Positions 1-11,100 of a DNA stretch of 64,000 nt are shown in pieces. This stretch comes from Durusdinium trenchii (Eukaryota; Sar; Dinophyceae; Suessiales; Symbiodiniaceae), in NCBI GenBank assembly GCA_963970005.1, contig CAXAMN010005224.1, forward strand, positions 1,170,186 through 1,234,185. The letters are read 5' to 3'. Position 1 is the stretch's first letter; each line of letters begins with the position of its first letter. The position numbers and the translations under genes are program-made. A model generated the notes under the pieces. The model had not been told where the DNA came from. It saw only the letters and a list, made by a program, of their open reading frames with translations, and did no database searches.

Positions 1-3000
1 CCCCCCCCAATACATAGATGAGAAGGTGCTCTTGGAAGAGAGTATCCTGGACAGCGATGAGGAAATCAACAAAGGAACTTATCAGGCCATCCCACATGTA
101 TGCTTGGTTTTGTCATAGCCCCTTTGTGCATGCATGCACAGTATAATGCGTGTAATATACATGAAAACGTCGGTCAGGATTCCAAGCGGGCTGTTAAAGC
201 GGAGCCGAAGCATCATGCAAAGGTCCAGGAACGTGCTTTGCAGACAGTGAAAGAAATTAATGAGAAACAATTTGCAGAGGGAAAAGCAGAGATTTTGAAG
301 GCGTGCATTTAAGAATTCAAGACCTGCGCATGTGCATATTTCAAACAAATCGATGCATGTGTTTGCGTAAATACAAATTATACTGGAGATTACTGTTGAA
401 TACGAGGCACAAAAAAAAATGCGGAAAGCTCTGAGGGAAGAGGCTGCAGAAGTAGAGGATGAGGACAGGTTTTTGCGGGAGGAGGCAGAAGCCTCTGAAG
501 AAGAAAAGGAAAGGAAGAAAACAAAGGGAAGGGGAAGGGGAAGGGGAAGGGGACGAGGTGTGAGCAAGGATGACCAACCAGTCGGGCGTGGGCGTGCAAG
601 TGGGCGGGGAAGATCTAAAAAAACACACGATCCGGCCGAACAAGGTATGGGGGACCTAGCTGAGACAGGTGAAGGGGTAAGCAAGACCAAGGAAGGTGAG
701 GCAGTAGAACGTGAACATCCGTGCAAAAGGAGTCCCTTGGTGAAAAGTCTGATGAAGCGAGCCGCCAGTAAGCAAGATGTACTGTCTGAGGGCGATCAGG
801 TCAAATCCACAAAACGCAGGCCCAGGCGTGACCCTGTCAGGAAGGACTTGGATGCATCTTTCCAAGCCGTCCAAAGCGACCATGATGGTAATGGGGATCA
901 GGGAATGACAACTGAGGGTAAGCCAAAGGACAAAGAGGTTGAGGAGGAAAATGGAGGGGATGGCAAGGAGGTGCCAAAAGAGGTTGAGGAAGGAAATGAA
1001 GGGGATGGCGAGGGGGCGCCAAAAGAGGTTGAGAAGGGAAATGGAGGGGATGGCGAGGAGGCGCCAAAAAAAAGGGCTCGATACAGCAACATTGGAAGAA
1101 ATGTGCTGGTCTTGGGCTTAGCGAAAAATACTACAATATATGAGATATATGCACTGTCGAAGTTTGCTGATTCAACATGCATGCATATGCATGTTTGATG
1201 ACTCAGCATTGCCTAGTTTGATACATCTGCTACTACTACGCTACCTTTGTGCTGCCTTAGGAAGCCACTCTTGAGGAGGTCCGAAACGTGATCAAGAACG
1301 ACCCTAACCCGGCAGTTCACTCCTTGTTGGATCAGCAGTGGACCGGCATGAAGCGCAGTCCTTGGGAACAAGCGCAAGTGTGATTCAAAAATCTAGATAG
1401 ACAGAGATTTTGGGAAATTTGGACTTGGATGAAAACACATTCGATACTATATTTATTGGCCGTCTAGCTTGACAAAGGTCAGTAACATATCGACGTCCAG
1501 AAGGTCTTCCGGAGTTCAAGGCTGTTGGTGAAAGCTCTGCACTGCAAGTCTTGTCGAAGCCTTACCAACCAAATCCTAGACCAAACCACTTGCACACTGG
1601 ATAGCATTATTGATTTTTTGTGGGATATACTTCAATCAAGGCTTGCAGCCCGCTCCTTCTACATCTTCCCTGTTCCACCGGGGCGTGTGGAATCCATCAA
1701 CCTGAGATACAACATGATTCTGAAGGCCTTTAAAAGATGTACAGTAGAGCTCGGTAGAGATGCATGCAAACATGCCTTCTGCAATGCAACATTCCCCGCA
1801 TGAATGTGATAGGTCAAAGCATCCCTTTGGCCAGGTCAACGGCCAGGGTGGTGTTTCCATGGGATGGAAGAAATTTGGTGGAGTTTCAACAGTGCTGGAA
1901 GCCAAGAGACTCTTATAGTACAAACAAACAACACCCAACGTTGAACACTAATATTGTTCGGCTGAGGTGGCCAATTGCCAAAATGGTTGCTGGCTGGGTA
2001 CCAATCCCGAGCCGAGACTCTTGTTGAGGAGCAAGTAGATTCAACTTTGCAACCGCCTGCTCACGATGCACTCAGGGCCAATAGCAATGCTATATACAGG
2101 ATGTCATCTCGATCGATCTGTTTGTAGTATTATATATATGTGGATTTGAGCTATTCTAAATTAACATGTCAAACTAATCATACAAATGGCCTAGGGACCG
2201 GATGGGGCCGGACCTTTGCATCACACGTTTGGTTGCGCCAAAACGCTGCTTGCGCAAAGAAGAAAATATGATTTACACTCATTGTGGTGCCAGAGTTGGT
2301 TGATGAATGACAGGTGCAATACCATGTGTGTTTACTGGAACATCAAGTACTTATCATAAGGCATACATATATGTGCATATTGCAGCATTTGCCTTTGTCA
2401 GCATACCCTGTGCTTTTTGTGGCGCTGGTCGAGAAACACGACTAGTACAATGGTCAAGGGGGCTGTGATGCCTTCCCCGGCTGGACAGTCCTTGGGATTG
2501 TCCAAGAAGCAAATGCAATTGCTTGTGTTTATGGGTGCACCTTTGCTGTTGCTTCTCAGCTAAAAGAACTTCATATTAGTGTTTATTGCTCCGAATCAAA
2601 TCCCCTTGGTGCGATCCACTGTGTCAAGGTTGCACAGCATCGACTATGTCACACAGTGTGCAAGTGGTGGGCGTGTGTGTTCCCCAGAACTTCATCTGCT
2701 GCATATCTAGCAAACATGCAAACCGGTTGAGGACCTGATGGCTTTGGACTTATTCGCGGGGCAGGGAAGCGTCAACAATGGCTTCAGTCAGCACCCTAGT
2801 GACCACCTGCATTGCAATGGCTAAAGCACTCAGCTGTCGGCTCTTGCAGTAGTGTGCTACCTAAGATGAACGCAACATGAAGTCGCTGGGTGCCCAGACA
2901 TTTCCTGGGCAACTGCCGTGTTATAACAATTATCACAAAAATCACGTTTATAACGCTGCCTGGGCGAGGAAAGACTTCGATATGGCAACCAGGCCAGACA

Positions 3001-4676
3001 CGGACGACATTTGCAGTGTGCTGGTTCCTCATGACTTGGTGAGCGCAAATGAAAATCATAGATCTACGAATAAACCGACGGATTGTTTTTGTGGGAGCAC
3101 GGCACACTCTCATGGGTCAGCTGCGGGCTGAGGCAGGGATGGTTCCGGTGCCTGCTTCTAGCACTGCGACTACGTGAAGGGGGGCTGTGTTCAGCTGGCC
3201 CCCCTTGTGGGTCATTTGTCTTTGTCAACCGAGCTACGTCAGGCAGGTCTGAGGAAAACCCACTGGGCTTTGCATCTCTACGGGCCTATGTTCGTACGGC
3301 GAATGTCAGGCGCTTGAATCGCTGTCGACGTGTATGCAACTTCGATGTGAACACCTGTGACGTCACTGTGATACTCACAAAAGACAAGCCAAGGTCATAA
3401 CCACACGTTTGGCATTGGTGCTGATGCTGATTACGGCTAGGTCAGCTTTTTTTCTGATTGAACAGCCATCGTCGTCCTTGATGCCATACTTCCCGTATAT
3501 TAAATTCTTGAGTGAAATGCTGTCGGGTATGGACTTGTGGTCAACCTGCAGCTTGCCGGGGCCTGAGTGAGTGCCCACAGGCAACAAACACTTCTTTGGT
3601 GGAATGATATACAATGACCATGCATATGATAACATGGCAACAGGAGTTGCTAGGGTATTGATCCATGTTTGTGTATTTTGCTACAATGCATATTATGGAC
3701 AGCTGAAAGTGTGTGCTGAGTCCAATGGGATTTTATGGAGCCCAAACGGTGAAGCCAACGAAGGTATTTGGAACTGTGTGTCACCCCTAGCTTGGCAGTA
3801 GTTGACATGTGCCCGGAACATCTTAGTTAGCTAAGCCAACCTCCGGTGCTGGCTGAGACCTTGGCTTCGCTTCCTCAAGTGCAAGCTGTCCAAGAAGCGC
3901 CGGGCCAGGCTGGCCAAGAACAAGAAGAAACTTGAGAAAAGGGGCACACCAATGACCTATCGTACAACATCGAAATCTGGGAAGATTCAGGTGTCAGGTC
4001 CCCAGAGTATGCACAGTGTATGCCACAACTAGAAGAACTTATTAATTAAGTTGTGTCATGTATGACGTCATATATAAGGACTGGAGGAAAGGGGCTGAAG
4101 ATCTCACAGATCTACCCACCACGGTATGGACAAGTGATGGCCTCGCTGCACAAAACCTTCCTGGTAGGGGACCTAGCTGGCTTTGACAAGTCACACGGTG
4201 AGAAAACATGCAACCCATTTCCAAGAATTTACATGATCACAAACTAATAAAATACCTTACTAGTGCAACGAGCGCAGCCCCCCACAAGGCCAAGAACCGA
4301 ACACACAATCCGATGCGGGCGGCCTTCTATGAAGGGGGCGATGAGCTGGTTCAGTATGGTCGTGCCTTGAAGGCCTGCGTTGCAGCTAGCTGGCGTGTGG
4401 TGTTGGATGTGTAAGTGCTGAAAGCCAAATTGTAATTAATATCTATGATTGTACTATAGATGAATGGTCTTTGTGGCCGGAAGAGCGATTTCCTTCACTG
4501 GGTTGGTCCCTACATAGGTTAGGATATGTTGCCGCGGTCGATCGATTGCAATCGCACATCTGGAGGCGCCATATAATTGGCGGCATGCATCACTTGCAGA
4601 TGTGAAGAAGTTTCTGGAAGCAGAAGCTCGGGCTGGGCGATTCACACCACAATTCAATGCTGGCCTCGATGTATAG
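1..4676 (+). CDS. Gene A: multi-exon gene with C5-cytosine-methyltransferase-like core (5' end outside window)
   Basis: Exons I can support are 1-97, 178-300, 389-1102, 1261-1377, about 1501 onward (end unclear), 2711-2786, about 2899-3017, 3137-3304, 3441-3566, 3721-3777, 3858-4017, 4110-4163, about 4274-4378 and 4523-4676 (stop TAG). The first four join in phase 0, and the intron at 301 starts with GC. The N-terminal part is charged low-complexity sequence with Gly-Arg repeats (about 533-620). The core order is LMALDLFAGQGS (motif-I-like), AGPPCGSFVF (PPC loop), FFLIEQPSSS (in place of ENV) and YGAQTVKPTKVFG. This order matches DNA cytosine methyltransferases and related dinoflagellate proteins; activity is inferred. 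Joins between 1.5 and 2.7 kb and at 3304/3441 are unresolved, so this could be two genes. Confidence 0.68.
389..1102 (+). other. Gene A exon 3: charged low-complexity exon with internal repeats
   Basis: This is the largest exon of gene A, 238 codons, open throughout, with an AG acceptor before 389 and a GT donor at 1103. It carries an RGRGRGRGRG run (about 533-560) and three near-identical units of the type GNGGDGEEAPKEVEE between about 945 and 1075. The protein is rich in Lys, Glu, Gly and Arg and is probably disordered. RG runs often bind nucleic acid. No fold or catalytic motif is visible here. Confidence 0.6.
2031..2440 (+). other. Probable intron of gene A, no exon seen
   Basis: About 400 bases between better supported exons of gene A. 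It is AT-rich with no convincing open frame flanked by splice signals. A short open stretch follows at 2440-2560, but its frame cannot be fixed. Confidence 0.4.
2711..3777 (+). other. Methyltransferase-like core exons of gene A
   Basis: Exon 2711-2786 encodes a DLFAGQGS loop, the S-adenosylmethionine-binding signature of C5-methyltransferases (usually DLFxGxGG). Exon 3137-3304 encodes AGPPCGSFVFVNRATSGRS; PPC carries the catalytic Cys in true cytosine methyltransferases. Exon 3441-3566 gives FFLIEQPSSSLMPYF, where the canonical enzyme has ENV or ENP. Exon 3721-3777 gives MGFYGAQTVKPTKVFGT, resembling the YG..QKPT segment of viral and phage-type methylases. The frame continues into 3858-4017 and 4110-4163 (IYPPRYGQVM). 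The motif order supports the fold. The altered motif VI leaves activity uncertain. Confidence 0.6.
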
Positions 4677-5133
4677 CTGGCAGCAGTGTGCATCCTAAGA
4701 TGTGCATGTGTGCAAAGCAGGGACTATAGTCTTTTTTAGGGCTGTCCTGAAAGTACAATTAATTGCTGTTTGAACGTGCTGATTTGGACTACAGGGGAGC
4801 AACAAAAGGAATATGTCACTGTAGTGCACAGCGTGGCAGGTATGTACATGTATCACACATGGATGGCGTCCATAGGGGGGCGTGAATGGAGCGTGAATGG
4901 GCGTGAACCAAGCGTGAACATGCATTTCTTAGCGTGAACCTCCATTTCTAAGCGTGAACCTTATACACCCTGAAAACACTACTTTTTGAGCTCTGTTTGG
5001 AAATATGTCGGCTAGAAGTTATTTGGTCTGAATTTGGGCAGAATGTCATCTGTTATCCGAGGCACAGGTGGCTCGCTGACGGTGTAGCTAGGTTTAGAAC
5101 GGCTAGCTAGGGTGTTCAAACGTCTCGAGTTCG
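4677..5133. repeat. Intergenic region between genes A and B with AGCGTGAAC repeats
   Basis: Only 457 bases separate the stop of gene A from the likely start of gene B. Between about 4877 and 4962 the unit GCGTGAAC or GCGTGAAT occurs six times at short irregular spacing. No TATA box or terminator is visible, as expected if dinoflagellate genes are trans-spliced. The region may hold the polyadenylation site of A and the promoter of B. Confidence 0.5.
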
Positions 5134-8100
5134 ATGGTTGTGGATAGGGCTGCTGCTGCACTGGAAAGGGCAGCTCGTAGAGCTGCAAAAGCAGTTGAAG
5201 AAGATATGGCTTCAGCTGCTGCAGCTGATGGGCCACCTGCAAAGGTATCCAAGACCGATCAAGCCTTGATCAATGCAAAGGAGAAATCCAGGCAGCGCAG
5301 GGCAATTGCTGTAAGTAGCCATTATGAAGGAACATTTAGAATATTTGCTTTGATATGTGCACAAGTGCGCATGATCTGGATCACACACACACTGACATAG
5401 ATCATAATTTATGAGTCAATATTTGATAGATGTTGGCGAGGTACCCAGCCCACAATCCGGCTTCTTCGAAATGCTTGCAGAGGAAAGTTGCCAGTGCGAA
5501 TCTCGAGCGAGGCCCATTGAAACTCAGACCTGTGTATCTCCTAGTGTCCTGGGTGTAAATTAGGTGGCTATTCATGTCATGTCCACATGCAGATTACCGC
5601 GCCCTTTTATGGTAGTGTGTGAGATGTATACATCATTTCCATCGGTGGAGGCCTGAGCAGTGCATCCACGGAACCTGGCACCTTGGAAGAAGCTCAGGGT
5701 ATGGCAAAGGCTGCTGTGGCTGCTGCGAAGGCTGATGCATTGCGCACTCCGCCTCCAAAGGCCCGAGTTCCAATTGACCAAGACTCGGGTCCTAAATTGG
5801 ACCCGGCTGTGCAAAGTGTCCAGATCATGAGAACAAGACATCGGCGTCAGCATGTGGAGGTTGCTGGTGCTGGTGGTGAGCAGCCTGCAAAGATTCCACG
5901 AACAAGCGAGGCGCCAGTTGTGCCTGCTAAGTCAGTGCCTGCTGCAACAAAGGCAGCAGCTTCGAAGGCTGGACGAGCTCCGCCAACTGCTCCAGCAAAG
6001 GCCAAGGCTGTGCCAGTTGCACAGCCTGTGCCATCGAAGCCCGCTGCACCGCCACAGGCAGCAAAAGCAGTTCCTACACCTCGACCTCCAGCGCCTGCTC
6101 CAGCAAAGGCAAAGGCCGTGCCAGTTGCACAGCCTGCGCCGCCACTGGCAGCAAAGGCAGTTCCTACACCGGCAGCAAAAGCAAAAGCGATCAAGATCGA
6201 GAACAGTACTTTGGATTGCAACCAATCTCAAGCTGTGCTAGCTTCTTTGCGGAGGCAGTCAACGGAGAACCTGGACACACCTGCACATGAGAGCACGGCA
6301 CCAGTGAAACCTGCAGATTGTCCAGGTGATGAACCTCATGAATCGGAACCTCATGAAGCGGATGGTGACACACGTTTGGACTCGACCGTAGATGAAGAGA
6401 GTCTTCGGATGAAACGTGAAGCACACGCGCGCTTCATGCGCTTCAGCAGATCGCTAAAGAGTGACTTAGCTAGAGTTGCCTTTTTTGTTTCATTTATAAA
6501 TATCGATATAGCTGTTTGATACCCCCCACCCCCTAGTGAACAAAATCATTAAAAGAAAATCTATATTATAAAAAGGAACTCAACATTAGGATTTCAAATA
6601 TCAATATTATTCAAAAGGCAATCACTATTGTGGGAAAGCATTGTGGAGCCAAGGTGGTCCCCCAGAGATCAGAGCTGCGGGCCGCGCAGCATACCGCTGA
6701 CTCTTGGTCGATGTTGACATGGTAAGATTGTTCTTTGTTACTTTGGGGGCATGGATGGAACTATTAATAGAGAAGCCTGCCCAAAATAGCTTCCATCCCA
6801 GGCAGCGAGAAATTACAGATACTTCAGGAACAATGGGCTCAATGCAATGGCCATTGGTCATCATCATCGTTTTACTACCAGCTGAAGCAGGAGTCCAGGT
6901 TCCGTCGGAAAGGGGCACGTCAGTGGCTAACGCGCTCGCAATTGATCCAGCGGTTTGGTGATCAAGCTGTGGCAGACGCCATTGTGGCTGCAAAGGAGAA
7001 TGAAGACCCAAAGGTCAGGCATTTGCAAGTCAGAGAGCATCCAGATGCTCCTGGCTCTGTTCCTTGCCTTCATTGCGGTTGGTATGCAAAGTCCTCGATT
7101 TAATTTGGTTATAATCAGCTCCATACTATAAATATATGAATTTATAAGAATTTCACCCAGCACATGTGTGTATCTGAGGGCCTGATGCAGTATCTGGTGT
7201 GGACCGAAGACGGCATCGAAACCACAGAAGACACCATCACCAGCAGCCTTTTTGCTGCCGTGGATGAAGAGAAGAAACATGGCAAGCTTGGGATGAAGGA
7301 GACTGGTCGAGGTCGTAGTTCAAAGAAGAGTAGCCGGAAGGCCAAGAAATCGAAGAAGGGCAAGAAGAAAACATCGTCCAGTCGCTCTTCCTTGTCATCA
7401 GCATCATCCCCAGCAACTTCTCCATCTTCATCAAGTGTGACATCACCCAAGGCGAGTAACTAGCCACTGCATTGGAAAGACCCAGGGAACCAAGTATGTG
7501 AAAACTACTATTCAACTTTTGGGCCATGATGTGAATTCCGCCTGTCTTGGAATCTATTAATATTGCGCATGCACCGGTATAAACTTTCTATTAAATATTG
7601 TTCTTCCCTTCAGCTTTGGGAGGCCAAAAGAAAGGGCAAGAATAAAAATACGAAAGCAGAGAAGAAGAAGAATACGAAAAGTCCTGAGAAAGAGACAGAG
7701 AAGGAACGTGTGAAGCGTGAAGCAGCAGAAGCGAAGAAACGAGCTCAGGAAGAAAAGAGGCAGAAGGAGAAGGAACTTCGAGAGCAAAGACAAAAGGTTG
7801 TGCAGGAAGGTAGCAAGGCTCATCCTGTGCAGTTGTGCTGTGTTGATTTCTGAGTGATCAGTGTGCGACCCAACTCCCATCTAATAGCATTGATCAACGT
7901 TCACTGTCCAAAAGAACCCGCTTTGATGTTTTGCATTTGGAGTCATGCAATAACAATGTATTCCATGGTATCTTCAAAAACTAATATTGCATAATAGAAG
8001 GGCACCCCCCAAGCGTTGTTTTTGCATTCTTGGTTTGGTGGGCTCCCAGTCTCCAATCTTATGACCTCTTGAAAGGCCTTGACGAAGCTGAAGACCAATG

Positions 8101-11100
8101 TTGACAAAGCTACCACGCTTGAAGTGAAATGTGGTACCATGCAGGGGGCCTTGGACATGCATACAAAGGGCATATATAAACACATACCGGGTGGCTTGGA
8201 TTGTCATACTCTAACCCATCTCATGTTTAGAAGAAGCCATGCATGGCCTCCCGAAAATTGCCAAACTCCCACCCATCTCCCACTCCGTGGCCTGAAAAAT
8301 CCACTGTGCCATGCAAGGTCCAAAGAGATGGCTACGGTGGTGCGCCGGGAGATGAAGCCTCACAGAGAGAAGCTTTCCGAGCTGCGTGACGTCTTGGAGC
8401 AGGAGGTTGCAAAAGCCAAGGTGGTTGGGAGACATAAACAATATATCGTATATCACAATGAAACTCACTGTCAGCTAGCATCATAGGAAGAATGTGTTTT
8501 TTTGGTGGCCATCTTGTAGTTGACAACCACATGTGGGCATGCACACAGGAAGGTGACTCCACTATGGAAGCAATGAAAGACCTGGCATCTGAAGTCACTG
8601 CGGCCGTACAGCGATTTACTACCTTTTTTGGGAAAGTCAGCGTGAAGTAGTAGTGCGTGTTAAAGCCCAATGCCTGTGACACCTTCTCTTTCAATGGATG
8701 TGTCTTAGCAGGGCAGGACTTGTGACACTTCTTTGGGGTCGACAGTGGCTGCCGCATCCAAGGGTTTGGGAGTTGTTCGATGTCTTCAGAAAAAATCACA
8801 ACAATCTCAGTCCCCTTTGAAACCAAACGAATTCCATCATATTCCATCATTCCATCCCCAAGGGTGCCTTACCACACTGTCTAATGTTGTAGGTGCTGGG
8901 TAGATCGACCATGCTGTTTTCACAGCGTTCCAGCAGTGGGTAGAAGAACACTGCACGCAAACATCAGGTGCAAAAGACTGAAATCGAAATCAGTGTTCAT
9001 GAAACATAATATGATATTTGTGCAACTTTGTGCATATACATGCATATGCATGGTATTCAATTGGATCCCATCCCACGCAGGATATGAACAAGAAGAGTTT
9101 GTTCTACAAGATGCTGTTCAAGATGTGAGCAGTGGTGCATCTTGCCAGCAATGCTGGGTTTATATATGCATAGTTAGAATTAGTCTTTCGACTGCTGAAT
9201 ACCTACTATACTCTGATATTAATATACCTTGCAATAGCAGCATACTATATTAATATCCTGTTGCCACGATCCACTCCCTTCTGAATGGCTGCCAGGTATC
9301 TTCAGCTCAAAGGGCAACGCAGCGAGTGAGATCGCATGTGAAGGAACCTAGCATGCAAGCTTGTGGCGCGATCACTCTCTTGGTCAAGGGTGATGGATTG
9401 CCCTGCTTTGGGTCCCCTCCTATGTTCTTTCCCACCAATCCATTGCAAAGGTTTCTACCCAGGTTTAGTGGGAGATGTGCACTGATATGCCCAGGAGAGT
9501 GGAATCGCAGCCCACGCTGGAAGCCAGCACTTGGGGCGGAAGTCTGGACACAATGACTCGCGTGACTTTTGGCGCTTCACTGATATTCCGGTAGTGCCAT
9601 TTATCAATTACTGTGATGTATATTTGGCTGCTACAGTAGATGTGCTTTCCACCTCTGTGAATTGATTTCTTTTGGGAATAATTGACACCCCTTTATTAAA
9701 TTTAATGTTGGGAGAAAAAATCTGAGGCAATGCGGGAAGTGTCTGTCCCAGTGAAGGATATCAAAGCACCTGGAAAATTCAGGCATGAAAAACAGTTGAT
9801 GCTCTATCCTCACGATATCATTGCCTATGTGTTCAATGTTGCAAAACTGGAGATTGAACAGCAACGAGTGGACGACTATTGGAACCACCACCTGGCTTGC
9901 AGATCGCCCTTTGCCAGTGAAGACTCGAAAGGAAAAATTCCTTTGGGGTTATACGGGGACAAGGCACAGCTCCAGACCAAATATCGAGTGGAGTCCATAT
10001 TCTGCTTATTCTTGAGCTTTCCCTTATTCAGACCTCGTTCCATTAGATACTCTCGCTTCTTGCTTTGGTCTTGCGATGTGGCACTGCTGTACAAATCACG
10101 TACAGTGAACACAATTCTTCGGAAACTAGCGTGGAGCTTCAATTATTTAGCCACTGGCCGTTATCCAACTTCCGGCCCTGGTGGTGTTGCACTCTCGCGA
10201 GTGGATCAGAATCGCGCTGGAAGTCAAGTTACTCTTCAATTTCACAAATTTCAGGTGACGGAGTACAGAGGTGATTGGGAACATCACAAAAGCCTGTGGC
10301 AGCTGACTTGCAGCTGGAATGGCATTGAAACATGCCACAGGTGCACAGCCAGGTCTAAAGGAAACGCGGGTCTTCTATACTGGAACCTGGATCAGAACGC
10401 TCGATGGCGGTCTGAGGAGTTTGACACCAATGACTTCATTAACAATCGGTTGCCGGAGTCTCATATTTGTCTCTTGGTGGGGGTTTAGGATGTTTTAGGG
10501 TTTCCATCCACCAATGAACAGCACTTGGGTGAACCTAGCCCAGAACTAGGAGTCTAACGCATGTGGGCATAGCAAACCTTGCAAGGCCCCCTGATCAATG
10601 TGCATGCATTCCATCCATCGTGCATACGGTGGTGCACGATGCACATCCTTAATCTGGGTTTGGTCTTTGGATTGAACGGAGGTGCACTGTGCCTTGAACA
10701 AATTTAGCACTGTTCCGAAATCCTGACCGCCGAGCCTTCGCAACCGGCTGCATTTGGAGATGAGCTCCAGGACAAAGTGTTGGTGCCCTGGATTTTTTAT
10801 ATCTATCATTGGCCCGTGGATAATACTATAATAGCTGGATAAAAAAGTTTGGTGTTGGGAAAAATCCAGGGCACCTGCTTCCTGGCTGGTGGATGCGTCA
10901 TGACTTGTGACTGGAAGCTTCAGGGGAACACCAACTACACCCCCATGAAGTCCAACCACGATTGTTATGTACAGGCCGGTTCCCATATAACAACGATTTT
11001 CATGAATCACGAAAACAATGTTGTGTATCACGGCAAAAGGCATCACCATAGTGCACCCTTTTTATGCAGCGTTCGAGGTGTCTCCTAGCAGAGCGGGTGG

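Noticed and set aside
82..726. 214-codon minus-strand open frame opposite gene A exon 3
   Set aside because: Antisense shadow of a GA-rich coding exon; its Leu/Pro/Ser/Phe run simply mirrors Lys/Glu/Gly/Arg repeats.
5847..6231. Minus- and plus-strand alternative frames over the Ala/Pro/Lys exon of gene B
   Set aside because: Biased GCN repeats keep all frames open; only the plus frame with phase-matched splice sites is kept.
10546..11049. 167-codon minus-strand frame across gene B intron and exon
   Set aside because: It overlaps the phase-matched plus exon 10573-10681 (WCTMHILNLGL), so it is probably a shadow.
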